Shown piece by piece: positions 32,777 to 41,483 of a stretch of 64,000 bases of DNA. Below the pieces are notes generated by a model that was not told where the DNA came from, searched no databases, and saw only the letters and a list, made by a program, of their open reading frames with translations. The first letter of the stretch is position 1. Every line of letters begins with the position of its first letter. The DNA lies in NCBI RefSeq assembly GCF_004402785.1, contig NZ_SOFP01000005.1:1-64000 (forward strand), written 5' to 3'. The stretch comes from Cryobacterium algoritolerans. GTDB lineage: Bacteria; Actinomycetota; Actinomycetes; Actinomycetales; Microbacteriaceae. The position numbers and the translations under genes are program-made.

Positions 32777-33784
32777 ATGTCCGTTCCGTCGTCCAACCTG
32801 TCCAACCTGTCTTGGCCGGGTCCCCGCGCCGTCACCTGGCACCGCCCGCTGCTCTGGCTGGCCGTGGCAATGGCCGGGGTCACCGTGATCGGCGCCGTCG
32901 GCCTCCTCGTCGACCCGCGCATCCTCACCGGCGCGCCGCTCTGGGCGAAGCCGCTCAAGTTCGCGATCTCGATCCTGGTCTATTCGCTCACGCTGTCTTG
33001 GCTGCTGGGCATGCTGCGGCGCGGACGACGCCTCGCCTGGTGGGCCGGAACGATCACCGCCGTTTTCCTGGTCGTGGAGATGATCGTCATCGTCGGTGCC
33101 GCAGCGGCCGGCTTGACCAGCCATTTCAATGTGACGACCCCGTTCCATGCCGCGCTGTGGAGCATGATGGCCGTGTCGATCGTGATCGTCTGGGCGAGCG
33201 CGCTGCTCGTTGCGGTGCTGCTCTTCCGCGCCGACCTCGGCGATCCGGCCCGGTCGCTCGCCATCCGGGCAGGCGCCCTGGTCGCCGTGGCCGGGATGGG
33301 GCTCGCGTTCCTGATGACCGGGCCGACGGCGGCGCAGCTCGAGCGATTCCAGGGCATCGCCGGCGCCCACACAGTCGGCGTGCCCGACGGCGGCCAGGGG
33401 CTCCCTCTGCTCGGCTGGAGCACCGTGGCCGGGGACCTGCGCATCCCGCACTTCGTCGGGATGCACGCCCTGCAGCTCATTCCGCTGGCGGCGCTCCTGC
33501 TCGAACTCCTGGCCGGGCGCATCCCGGCGCTCACCGAGCCGCGCACCCGGTTCCGCCTGCTCTGGGTGGTGATCGGCCTCTATCTCGGGGTGCTGGCGCT
33601 CCTGACCGGCCAGGCGCTCGCCGGGCAGTCGATCGTGCGGCCCGACCTTCTCGTCACCGGGGTCGCCGCCGCGCTGCTGTCGGGGGCCGTGGTTGCCTCC
33701 GCCGGCATCCTCCTGACCGGGTCCCGGAACCGCGGGACGGCCGTGCAGCCGCAGGTCGTGGGACGCCGCACCCAGAACGGCTAG
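32777..33784 (+). CDS. Uncharacterised polytopic membrane protein
   Basis: This 335-residue protein has about eight or nine predicted membrane helices. Notable features are a conserved-looking WAKPLKFAISILVYSLTLSW segment early on and a histidine-containing segment (IPHFVGMHALQLIPLAALLL) in the middle, which could hold a cofactor or ion. I do not recognise the family. The ATG at 32777 is chosen because AAGGAG lies six bases ahead; GTG 32771 is an alternative. It is co-transcribed with the MerR regulator. Its TAG stop shares CTAG (33781-33784) with the stop of the convergent MpaB-like gene. Confidence 0.7.
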   Translation: MSVPSSNLSNLSWPGPRAVTWHRPLLWLAVAMAGVTVIGAVGLLVDPRILTGAPLWAKPLKFAISILVYSLTLSWLLGMLRRGRRLAWWAGTITAVFLVVEMIVIVGAAAAGLTSHFNVTTPFHAALWSMMAVSIVIVWASALLVAVLLFRADLGDPARSLAIRAGALVAVAGMGLAFLMTGPTAAQLERFQGIAGAHTVGVPDGGQGLPLLGWSTVAGDLRIPHFVGMHALQLIPLAALLLELLAGRIPALTEPRTRFRLLWVVIGLYLGVLALLTGQALAGQSIVRPDLLVTGVAAALLSGAVVASAGILLTGSRNRGTAVQPQVVGRRTQNG

Positions 33785-34677
33785 GCGGAGGCGGCGAGCC
33801 GGGCGATCCGGGCCCGGGCTGCGTCCTCGGAGGTTGAAGACCGGCCGAGCAGGAACCGCACCATGCCGAGCACGGTGCCGGTGCCCCAGACCACCGGGAG
33901 CATCGAGCGCCGCACACCGAGCAGGTCGCGGTACTCGCGGGGGATCGAGGCAACGGCGCCGGCGAACATGATCCGGTAGAAGGGCATCATCGCGGGTCGG
34001 AGCGGGGGATTACGGATGAAGCGCACCGCCTCGGCGACGCGTTCGTCACTCTTGAGGGTGCCGGCATCCCGGAACGCGTCGAGTTGCCGCTGCAACTCCT
34101 GGCTCGACCTGGGCGGGTTGCGCACACCGACGAGCTCGCCAGCCTTGGCCCACTCGCAGACGTAGCCGTCCGCGCCGCCGGGGATCGGTCCGCCCCAGAT
34201 GGTGTGCGACTGGAGGAACGCGTCAGTGAAAACGATGTGCACCCAGGCCAGCAGGTCGGGGTCGCCGGCCGCATACGGGCGCTCGATGCCCTGGGCGTCG
34301 CGGTAGGTTCCCGTGACCCGGTCGTGGAACCGCCCCACTCGCGAAGACTCGAGTTCGGCCAGCGCGGTGTCGCCGAATGTGACCGTGACGAGCCACTGGA
34401 TGGTGCCGGAGAGCCGGCCGAGCGGGTCCTCCTTGTACCGTGACCAGTCGTGCACACCGGCCATGGCGCCCGGGTGCAGGGTCTGCATGAGCAGGGCACG
34501 GATGCCGGCCACCATCGTCGCCGTCCCACCGTGCACGGCCCAGGCCGCGGAGCCGGGACCGAAAAAGCCGACGTCGTCGCCGAGTTCGATCTTCTCGACC
34601 CACTGCGGCCTGCCCTCACCGTTGCCGGAAAACGTCACCAGGAGATGTGACCGCCAGCTGTCCACGAACCTTCCCAT
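33781..34677 (-). CDS. MpaB-like (DUF2236) oxygenase-family protein
   Basis: This 298-residue protein matches the DUF2236/MpaB (latex-clearing-protein-like) family: PQWVEKIELGDDVGFFGPGS, GGTATMVAGIRALLMQTLHPGAMAGVHDW, then TIQWLVTVTFGDTALAE and LLAWVHIVFTDAFLQ. The conserved His residues (LHPGAMAGVH, WVH) could bind haem, as in Lcp-type rubber oxygenases. Bacterial members are often called oxygenases, but substrates are mostly unknown. No signal peptide is visible. The gene lies 118 bases after pucR on the same strand and ends in a CTAG shared with the convergent gene. Confidence 0.82.
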   Translation of the reverse strand: MGRFVDSWRSHLLVTFSGNGEGRPQWVEKIELGDDVGFFGPGSAAWAVHGGTATMVAGIRALLMQTLHPGAMAGVHDWSRYKEDPLGRLSGTIQWLVTVTFGDTALAELESSRVGRFHDRVTGTYRDAQGIERPYAAGDPDLLAWVHIVFTDAFLQSHTIWGGPIPGGADGYVCEWAKAGELVGVRNPPRSSQELQRQLDAFRDAGTLKSDERVAEAVRFIRNPPLRPAMMPFYRIMFAGAVASIPREYRDLLGVRRSMLPVVWGTGTVLGMVRFLLGRSSTSEDAARARIARLAASA

Positions 34678-34795
34678 GCACAGAGGCTAACCCGGGCTGG
34701 CTGGGCATCGGCCCGGAACCCGGCCGGTGCCGGAGTACAACAGCAGAGACGGGTCATCGTCGGGGTCGTGGTCGACGCCGTGGCGCCGGTCGCGC

Positions 34796-36475
34796 TCAGT
34801 CGAACTCGGCCACGCGGAGGCTGAGCCACAGGACGAGGGTGTCGTCCGGGTTGCCGAGGTCGACGCCGAACAGCTCGCGGGCCCGGCGAAGCCGATACCG
34901 GAGCGTGTTCTGGTGCACCGAGAGCAGGCCGGCCGTCACGGCGGAATCCCGGGAACAGTCGAGGTACGTGCGCAGTGTGTGCGCGTATTCCGTGCCCGTG
35001 CCGGCATCGAATTCGAGGATGCGCCCGGCCACGGGCGAGACCAGCCTCGGCGTGTCCCGGAAGACCTGGGCCAGCTCCAGCAGAGTCAACTGGCTGCGGG
35101 CATCCCGCGCGCTCGCCACCCGGTCGGTGCCGGGCCGGCCGACGACCAGGAGCAGCACCAGGTCGGCGTCGTGGCGCGACCGGGCGATGCCGCCCAGGGT
35201 GGGCACCGGTGATCCGACCGAGGCACGTACCGTGATCCCGAACGCGGATCCGGCCCGCGCCACCACCCGCTCGGCCACCGCCTCGACGCCGGCCGATGCG
35301 GACCCGGCCTGCCCGCCGAACAGCGCGTAGACCGTGCTGCCGATGACGACACATTCCGAGCCCGACTGGTGAGCCTCGCACTGGATGGCGATCAGGTCGA
35401 TCAGCCGCAACAGGCGGATCTCGTCACCGGCCCCGGCGAGTTCCGGCTGGAAGGCGACCACCACGAACGGTCCGGCCGGGTCGAGGCCGAGCTGGGTGGC
35501 CAGGAGGCGCGAGTCGTCGCCGCCCTCGAGCAGGCGCCGCAGAAGTTCGGCGCGCTGCTGGCGTGCCAGGTCGGCCGTGCTCCGGGCTCGGAGAAGATGC
35601 AGGGCGGCCATGTCGGCGGCGCGTTCCAACGCTCGCTCGGCATCCGCGTCCAGGTCGCCGGCCGCGTCGACGACCCAGATCGACCCGAGCGGCTGCGCGC
35701 CGGCGCGAACGGCGACGGCGAGACGGTCAAGGCCCGGCGCGAGCCCCGGCACCCGCACGGCGCCGGGTGTGCGGAACACACTCGCGTACTGGGCCGCGTT
35801 CTCCGGCAGGTCCGGCACCCGGCGGCCGAGGATCCCCTCGCGCCGGTCGGCGTCGATGATCTGCCCAGGCACGGTCGAGTAGGCCAGGATATGAGTCTGG
35901 AGGTCTTCGATCGCGGTGGCACCGCCGATCATCGCGGCGATCGCGTTCGCCAGCGCGAACAGGTCGCCCACCGGGGTCGCCGACAGGGAGCTGTCGGCTT
36001 CGCTCGCACTGGTCAGAGCGGAGTTGACCAGGGCGTCCACCTGGCGCCAGTCGAGTTCGTCGTCCACCACCAATAGGGCCATGCCCTCGGCGTCCGCCAC
36101 GGCCGCGAGGGTGTCAACGCCCAGGCCGAGCGACTTCACGATGACCGCGCCGAACCCCCGGCGGGCGGCGTCGCGCACGATCTGGGGCGAGTCGGCGTCG
36201 GTTGGGTGCACCCCGATACCCAGCAGGATGCCGCCGCGGGGGCCGCGCGAGACGCTCAACCGGTCGAACAGGGTCGGGCTGGTCAGGGGCAACCGGAGCG
36301 CATTCGCCCGGGACGCCAGCCGCAGCCCCGACCCGTCGAGCACCGCCAGCAGCTCGGCGACACCGATGCCGCCCGCCGGGGAATCCAGGGCGTCGGCCGG
36401 CGCGTCGGCCGGGGTGTCGGCGGGCGCGTCGGCCTCGGCCTCAGCCGTGGCGTGCGGTGTCCGGGATGGTCGCAT
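34796..36475 (-). CDS. PucR-family transcriptional regulator
   Basis: This 559-residue regulator begins with an Ala/Asp/Pro-rich low-complexity stretch. Then comes a PucR N-terminal ligand-binding domain (about residues 35-170), a GAF-like middle region (YASVFRTPGAVRVPGLAPGL) and a C-terminal helix-turn-helix of the HTH_30 type (SVHQNTLRYRLRRARELFGVDL). PucR proteins activate purine or amino-acid catabolism. Here the gene is divergent from the acyltransferase/racemase/ABC set, so that set is the likely target. The ATG at 36475 is chosen because longer frames run into the divergent gene. Confidence 0.88.
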   Translation of the reverse strand: MRPSRTPHATAEAEADAPADTPADAPADALDSPAGGIGVAELLAVLDGSGLRLASRANALRLPLTSPTLFDRLSVSRGPRGGILLGIGVHPTDADSPQIVRDAARRGFGAVIVKSLGLGVDTLAAVADAEGMALLVVDDELDWRQVDALVNSALTSASEADSSLSATPVGDLFALANAIAAMIGGATAIEDLQTHILAYSTVPGQIIDADRREGILGRRVPDLPENAAQYASVFRTPGAVRVPGLAPGLDRLAVAVRAGAQPLGSIWVVDAAGDLDADAERALERAADMAALHLLRARSTADLARQQRAELLRRLLEGGDDSRLLATQLGLDPAGPFVVVAFQPELAGAGDEIRLLRLIDLIAIQCEAHQSGSECVVIGSTVYALFGGQAGSASAGVEAVAERVVARAGSAFGITVRASVGSPVPTLGGIARSRHDADLVLLLVVGRPGTDRVASARDARSQLTLLELAQVFRDTPRLVSPVAGRILEFDAGTGTEYAHTLRTYLDCSRDSAVTAGLLSVHQNTLRYRLRRARELFGVDLGNPDDTLVLWLSLRVAEFD

Positions 36476-36495
36476 ATCGATCACCGTAGTAGACG

Positions 36496-36529
36496 ATTGT
36501 GCCGTACGACAATGAAAGAACCCGTTCTT
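36496..36529. promoter_or_regulatory. Two palindromes in the pucR divergent region
   Basis: ATTGTGCCGTACGACAAT (36496-36513) has 5-base arms around a CGTACG core. AAGAACCCGTTCTT (36516-36529) is a perfect 6-2-6 palindrome three bases away. Both lie between the divergent starts, in the right place for PucR binding. The assignment is inference. Confidence 0.45.
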
Positions 36530-36578
36530 CATGCTGCACGACGACGACACGGGCGTTCCCGGTGGCCACACTGGAACA

Positions 36579-37445
36579 ATGTTGCAGAGTCTCGAAGCCA
36601 GCCCCGTCGTCCGCCAGGCGCTGGGCGCCGAGGCACGTGCCGCGGCGCTCGCCGGGGTGCGGGTGGTCGACGAGTCCGAGCTGGGGCGCCTCCGTGAGGT
36701 CGAGGCCCTGCTGGTCACGGTGTGGGGCACCGCGCAGCACAGCGCCCCGATCCCGACCGACCTGCTGCGGAGCATCAGTCATGCCGGGTGCAACGTCACG
36801 GCGGCGTACACCGACGGAGGTGTGCTCTGTGGCGCCGCCGTGGCGATCGTGTCGCCGGGTGCCGCCGGGATGTACTCGCTCATCGCCGGGGTCCTGCCGG
36901 GCCTGGGCGACGCCGGCGTCGGTTTCGCGCTCAAGCAGCACCAGAGGGCCTGGGCGCTCGCCCGCGGAATCGACACGATGACCTGGACCTTCGACCCGCT
37001 CGTGAGCAGGAACGCCCGGTTCAACCTGACGAAACTGGGCGCGCATGCGGAGGACTACCTCGAGGACTTCTACGGCCCCATGGCGGATGAGATCAACGCG
37101 AACGACGAGAGCGACCGGCTCGTGGCGATCTGGCCCCTGACGAGCACGGAGTCGGTCGCCTGCAGCGAGGGCTTCCCCGTCGTCACGGAACTGCCGGCCA
37201 TCACCCCGGACCAGGTGCGCGGCACGGGCCCGGACGGCCACCCCAACACGGTCGAGGCTGCCGGGTCGACCTGGTGCCGCGTGCCGACCGACATCGTCGC
37301 GCTCCGGGTCGGGGACCCCGACGAGGCCGACGCCTGGCGGGCCGCAACCCGAACACTGCTCACAACGGCATTCGCCTCAGGGCTCGCCGCTCACGGGGTC
37401 ACCCGATCCGGCTGGTACCGGCTCGCAACCAAGGGACAGCAATGA
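36579..37445 (+). CDS. GNAT-superfamily acyltransferase (COG3375-like)
   Basis: This 288-residue protein resembles the GNAT-related COG3375 group. Near residue 65 is CNVTAAYTDGGVLCGAAVAI, then MYSLIAGVLPGLGDAGVGFA (a cofactor-site-like turn) and TMTWTFDPLVSRNARFNLTKLGAHAEDYLEDFYG. In several bacteria this family sits next to N-succinylamino acid racemase and supplies N-succinyl-D-amino acids from succinyl-CoA. Here it overlaps the racemase gene by four bases (ATGA, 37442-37445), which supports the same pairing. ATG 36579 is chosen because it starts the folded domain; ATG 36531 is an alternative. Confidence 0.8.
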   Translation: MLQSLEASPVVRQALGAEARAAALAGVRVVDESELGRLREVEALLVTVWGTAQHSAPIPTDLLRSISHAGCNVTAAYTDGGVLCGAAVAIVSPGAAGMYSLIAGVLPGLGDAGVGFALKQHQRAWALARGIDTMTWTFDPLVSRNARFNLTKLGAHAEDYLEDFYGPMADEINANDESDRLVAIWPLTSTESVACSEGFPVVTELPAITPDQVRGTGPDGHPNTVEAAGSTWCRVPTDIVALRVGDPDEADAWRAATRTLLTTAFASGLAAHGVTRSGWYRLATKGQQ

Positions 37446-38551
37446 GAATCGAAAACATCGAACTGCGCCGAGTCACGCTCCCGCTGGTGAGCCCGTTCCG
37501 CACGTCGTTCGGTACGGCGACGGAACGCGAGACCACCCTCGTGCGGGTCAGCACCGCCAACGCGGAGGGCTGGGCGGAATGCGCCGCCGAACCTGACCCG
37601 CTCTACAGTTCCGAGTTCCTCGACGGGGCCGACCTGGTCATCCGTGACCACCTCGTGCCGCGGCTGCAGGCGCTCGGCGATGCGCTCACCGCCGAACACG
37701 TCGCCACCGCACTCGCCCCGGTCAAGGGACACCCGATGTCCAAGGCTGTGCTCGAGACGGCCGTTCTCGACGCCCAGCTCAAGGAGACCGGAGTGTCTTT
37801 CGGCCGGTACCTCGGCGCCGTGCACGACACGGTGCCGGCCGGTGTCTCGGTGGGCATCATGGATTCGTTGGACGAACTGCTCGACGCGGTCGCCGGTTAC
37901 CTCGCCGAGGGTTACCTGCGGATCAAGCTGAAGATCGAACCGGGCTGGGACCTTTTGCCCGTTCGCGCCGTGCGTGAGCGCTTCGGCGACGAGATTCTGT
38001 TACAGGTCGACGCCAACACCGCCTACAGCCTCGCGGATGCCCGACACCTCGCCCGCCTCGACCCCTTCGACCTGCTCCTGATGGAACAGCCGCTGAAGGA
38101 GGACGATATCCTCGGCCACGCCGCCCTCGCCCGGCTGATCAGGACCCCCATCTGCCTCGACGAATCGATCGAGTCCGCCCGCGACGCGGCGGCCGCGATC
38201 ACTCTCGGCGCGTGCAGCATCATCAACGTGAAGCCGGCCCGGGTCGGCGGCTACCTCGAGGCCAGGCGCATCCACGACGTCGCGGCGGCCCACGGGGTAC
38301 CGGTCTGGTGCGGCGGCATGCTCGAAACAGGCATCGGGCGGGCCGCGAACGTCGCACTCGCCGGCCTGCCGAACTTCGTGTTGCCGGGGGACACCTCCGC
38401 CTCCAACCGCTACTACGCGCAGGACCTCACCGCCCCGTTCGTGCTCGAGGACGGTCACCTGCGGGTGCCCACCGGCCCCGGCATCGGCGTCGACGTTCTC
38501 CCCGACGTGCTCGCCGACGTCACGACCGCCAGGACCGACATCCGGTTCTAG
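37442..38551 (+). CDS. N-succinylamino acid racemase / o-succinylbenzoate synthase-type enolase
   Basis: This 369-residue enolase-superfamily enzyme has the catalytic pair K164 (RIKLKIEPG, K162-x-K164) and K264 (INVKPARVGG), and metal ligands D190 (VDANTAY), E215 (MEQPL) and D240 (LDESI). This spacing is one residue offset from the characterised Amycolatopsis NSAR/OSBS enzyme as I recall it. Members of this subfamily can both racemise N-succinylamino acids and make o-succinylbenzoate. No other menaquinone gene is present. An adjacent acyltransferase and amino-acid importer favour the racemase role, converting N-acyl-D- to N-acyl-L-amino acids. The L-desuccinylase needed to finish the pathway is not in the window. 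Confidence 0.85.
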   Translation: MRIENIELRRVTLPLVSPFRTSFGTATERETTLVRVSTANAEGWAECAAEPDPLYSSEFLDGADLVIRDHLVPRLQALGDALTAEHVATALAPVKGHPMSKAVLETAVLDAQLKETGVSFGRYLGAVHDTVPAGVSVGIMDSLDELLDAVAGYLAEGYLRIKLKIEPGWDLLPVRAVRERFGDEILLQVDANTAYSLADARHLARLDPFDLLLMEQPLKEDDILGHAALARLIRTPICLDESIESARDAAAAITLGACSIINVKPARVGGYLEARRIHDVAAAHGVPVWCGGMLETGIGRAANVALAGLPNFVLPGDTSASNRYYAQDLTAPFVLEDGHLRVPTGPGIGVDVLPDVLADVTTARTDIRF

Positions 38552-38633
38552 CAGGTCGGCCGGTTCGCCACCCAACTGCTTCACCCGCATCAGTTTCGCC
38601 CTACCCCGCGCCACCCCAGTCAGGAGAGCACGA

Positions 38634-39569
38634 ATGAACATTGACAAACGAACCGGCCGGTCCGTTCTGCTGACAGCCTCGATCGGGGTTACCGCGGCGC
38701 TCGTGCTGGCGGCGTGTTCCGCCGCCGGCACGTCCCCAGCAGCGAAGGCGCCGTCCCCCTCCGCCGCGGAGGTCGACGCTACTGCGGCGGCGGCGCTGCC
38801 GGCGAAGTACAAGGATGCGGGCACCATCAAGGTCGCCTCCGACATCCCGTTCCCGCCGATGGAGATGTTCGACGACAACCAGGTTCTCACCGGGTTCGAC
38901 TACGACCTCGCCCAGGCCATCGGCGCCAAGCTCGGCGTGACGATGGAACTGCAGACCCAGGCCTTCGACAGCATCATCCCCTCGCTCCAGTCCGGTAAGC
39001 ACGACGTGATCATGTCCGGGATGAATGACACCCCGGAGCGACAGAAGACGATCGACTTCGTCGACTACTTCCACGCCGGGTTCTCCATCCTCGTGCCCGC
39101 GGGCAACCCCGGCAGGATCGCCACGGTACTCGACCTCTGCGGCAAGGACGTCGCGGTTCAGAAGGCAACCGTGCAGGCCGAGATCCTGCACGGCTACGAC
39201 GCCGACTGCACGGCGGCCGGTCCCGGCCCAATGAAGATCGCCGAGCTCCCGTTGGAGACGGACGTGCAAACGGCGGTTCGCTCCGGGAAGGCCATCGCCG
39301 ACGTCGTCGATTCGGCCGTCGCCTCCTACGCAGCCCAGACCGCGGGCGGCGGGAAGATGTTCGAGGTCGTGCGCGACCCGGCCAACCCGGCAGGCTACAA
39401 CCCGGTCTTCACCGGCATCGGCGTGCTCAAGAAGGACTCGGGGCTGAGCCAGGCCCTGCTGCTGGCGTTGCAGGCGGTCGTGGCAGACGGCTCCTACGCG
39501 GAAATCCTGAAGAAGTACGACATGGGCGACTACGCCGTCGACGCCGCCGGCCTCAACCTCGGGTCGTGA
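38634..39569 (+). CDS. Amino-acid ABC importer, substrate-binding lipoprotein
   Basis: This 311-residue lipoprotein has an AGGAG site seven bases upstream of its ATG, a signal peptide ending VLAAC, and a Ser/Ala/Pro-rich linker before the family-3 binding domain. The domain shows IKVASDIPFPPMEMF, then GFDYDLAQAIGAKLG, and QSGKHDVIMSGMNDTPERQK. Two Cys residues (LDLCGKDV and YDADCTAA) are probably disulfide-linked. The ligand is likely a polar amino acid, possibly of D-configuration given the neighbouring racemase; that is inference. It follows the racemase by 82 bases and leads the transporter genes. Confidence 0.9.
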   Translation: MNIDKRTGRSVLLTASIGVTAALVLAACSAAGTSPAAKAPSPSAAEVDATAAAALPAKYKDAGTIKVASDIPFPPMEMFDDNQVLTGFDYDLAQAIGAKLGVTMELQTQAFDSIIPSLQSGKHDVIMSGMNDTPERQKTIDFVDYFHAGFSILVPAGNPGRIATVLDLCGKDVAVQKATVQAEILHGYDADCTAAGPGPMKIAELPLETDVQTAVRSGKAIADVVDSAVASYAAQTAGGGKMFEVVRDPANPAGYNPVFTGIGVLKKDSGLSQALLLALQAVVADGSYAEILKKYDMGDYAVDAAGLNLGS

Positions 39570-39573
39570 CCGG

Positions 39574-40557
39574 ATGCCGCAGGCAACCCTGACCGGCCAG
39601 GGCCGGGCAGCTGCCGGTCTCGCGCTCGAGATCGACCCAGATGACATCGTCGCCGTGCCGCTGCGGCATCCGTGGCGGTGGATCCTGGCCGTCTTTCTGC
39701 TGATCGGATTCGTGAGCCTCGGCATCTCGCTCTGGCAGAACGAGAACATCAACCACCCCACCATCACCGAGTTCATCTTCAACCCCCGGATCCTCAGCGG
39801 AGTCCTGCTCACCATCATGCTCACGGTCGTCGCCATGCTGGTGTCCTCCGTGCTCGGGGTGCTGCTTGCCGTGATGCGACTCTCGAACAACCCGGTGATG
39901 AACACCCTCGCCTGGCTCTACGTCTGGGCGTTCCGCGGCACCCCCCTGCTGATCCAGATCGTTTTCTGGGGCTATCTCGGGCTGCTCTACTCGCAAATCT
40001 CGATGGGCATCCCGTTCACCGATTTCACGATCTTCTCGATCGACACGAACACGCTGATCCCGGCCCTCACCGCCGGGCTCCTCGCCCTCACCCTCAACCA
40101 GGCCGCCTACTCGGCGGAGATCGTGCGCTCCGGCATGCTCTCGGTCGACGAGGGCCAGTACGAGGCCGCCTATTCGGTCGGGATGAGCCCGGTCTTCACC
40201 CTGTTCAAGGTGGTCCTGCCGCAGGCGATGCGGGTGATCATCCCGCCGATGGGCAACGAGACGATCTCGATGCTCAAGAACACCTCCCTGCTGTCGGTCA
40301 TCGCGGTGCTCGAGCTCTACACGGTCGCCACCCAGATCTCCTCGCAGAACCTACGCCAGGTCGAACTGCTCCTCGTCGTCAGCTGCTGGTACCTGTTCCT
40401 CACCTCCGTGCTGTCCATCCCGCAGTACTACCTCGAGCGTTTCTACGGCCGCGGCAAGGCCAGGAGCCTGCCTCCCACCCCGTTCGAACGTCTCAGCGCG
40501 GTCCTTCGGCGCACCCCGATCAATACCCACCGCACCGACAGTCAGGACGTCTCATGA
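39574..40557 (+). CDS. Amino-acid ABC importer, permease
   Basis: This 327-residue permease has a 35-residue cytoplasmic lead and an extra N-terminal helix (WILAVFLLIGFVSLGISLW) before the standard HisM core. Diagnostic motifs are WAFRGTPLLIQIVFWGYL and the EAA loop GQYEAAYSVGMSPVFTLFKV, then LPQA. The C-terminal tail after ERFYGRGKARS is disordered. The start ATG is four bases after the binding-protein stop and its stop overlaps the ATPase start (ATGA, 40554-40557), so the three subunits are co-translated. Confidence 0.92.
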   Translation: MPQATLTGQGRAAAGLALEIDPDDIVAVPLRHPWRWILAVFLLIGFVSLGISLWQNENINHPTITEFIFNPRILSGVLLTIMLTVVAMLVSSVLGVLLAVMRLSNNPVMNTLAWLYVWAFRGTPLLIQIVFWGYLGLLYSQISMGIPFTDFTIFSIDTNTLIPALTAGLLALTLNQAAYSAEIVRSGMLSVDEGQYEAAYSVGMSPVFTLFKVVLPQAMRVIIPPMGNETISMLKNTSLLSVIAVLELYTVATQISSQNLRQVELLLVVSCWYLFLTSVLSIPQYYLERFYGRGKARSLPPTPFERLSAVLRRTPINTHRTDSQDVS

Positions 40558-41405
40558 CCGGAGCAACCCCAGGCACCTCCAACGCGACCTCACGGGCGAC
40601 AACCGCCACTCCCGCGACCGGGCTGGATGTGCGGGGGGTTACGGTCGAACCGCTGCTCAACGCAGTCAAGGTGCGCAAGAGCTACGGCGGGACCCCGGTT
40701 CTGAAGGGCATCTCGCTTGCCGTTAACCCAGGCCAGGTCACGTGCCTCCTCGGTCCGTCCGGTTCGGGAAAGTCCACGTTCCTGCGCTGCATCAACCACC
40801 TCGAGCGCATCGACGGCGGCCGGATCTCGGTCGGCGGTGAGCTCGTCGGCTACGCCCAGCGCAAAGATCGCATCTTCGAGATGAACCCCCGCGAGGTTGC
40901 CAGGCAGCGTCGGGGGATCGGCATGGTCTTTCAGCGATTCAACCTGTTCCCGCACATGACCGCCCTCGAGAACATCACGGCCGCACCGATAGGCGTGCGC
41001 CGGATCTCCAAGCAGAAGGCAAAGGATCGCGGCCTCGAACTGCTCGACCGCGTGGGCCTGGCCAGCCTGGCCCAGTCGTATCCGGCCCAACTCTCCGGCG
41101 GGCAGCAGCAGCGCGTCGCGATTGCCAGAGCGCTCGCAATGGATCCCCAGCTGCTCCTCTTCGATGAGCCGACCAGCGCCCTGGATCCCGAACTCGTCGG
41201 CGACGTGCTGGACGTGATGCGTACCCTCGCCGCGGACGGAATGACCATGGTCGTCGTGACCCACGAAATCGGTTTCGCCAGGGGCGCCGCCGACGTGGTG
41301 GTCTTCATGGACGGTGGGGTCGTCGTCGAATCGGGGCCGCCGGCGGCCGTCCTCGACGACCCGCAGAGTCCGCGAACGAGGGCATTCCTGGACAGCGTGA
41401 TGTAG
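40554..41405 (+). CDS. Amino-acid ABC importer, ATP-binding protein
   Basis: This 283-residue ATPase has Walker A LGPSGSGKST, Q-loop MVFQRFNLFPHMT, signature LSGGQQQRV, Walker B LLLFDEPTSALDPE and H-loop VTHE. It is of the GlnQ type, with a 33-residue Thr/Ala-rich lead. It carries an insertion after strand 3 (YAQRKDRIFEMNPREVARQR) that is seen in a subset of amino-acid transport ATPases. Last gene of the acyltransferase-racemase-transporter set; no strong terminator is visible after it. Confidence 0.92.
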   Translation: MTGATPGTSNATSRATTATPATGLDVRGVTVEPLLNAVKVRKSYGGTPVLKGISLAVNPGQVTCLLGPSGSGKSTFLRCINHLERIDGGRISVGGELVGYAQRKDRIFEMNPREVARQRRGIGMVFQRFNLFPHMTALENITAAPIGVRRISKQKAKDRGLELLDRVGLASLAQSYPAQLSGGQQQRVAIARALAMDPQLLLFDEPTSALDPELVGDVLDVMRTLAADGMTMVVVTHEIGFARGAADVVVFMDGGVVVESGPPAAVLDDPQSPRTRAFLDSVM

Positions 41406-41483
41406 AGAGGGTCGACCTCGAACCCTCCCCGGAGTACCGTGACACTGGGTGCGGGCTCACCGTGGCCAGAAGACGGAGTCGTC

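Noticed and set aside
34635-34757. Short minus-strand frame starting MTRLCCC upstream of the MpaB-like gene
   Set aside because: It resembles the polycysteine leader peptides that attenuate cysteine genes. However, the downstream gene is not sulfur-related, the frame overlaps its start out of frame, and no leaderless promoter is visible.
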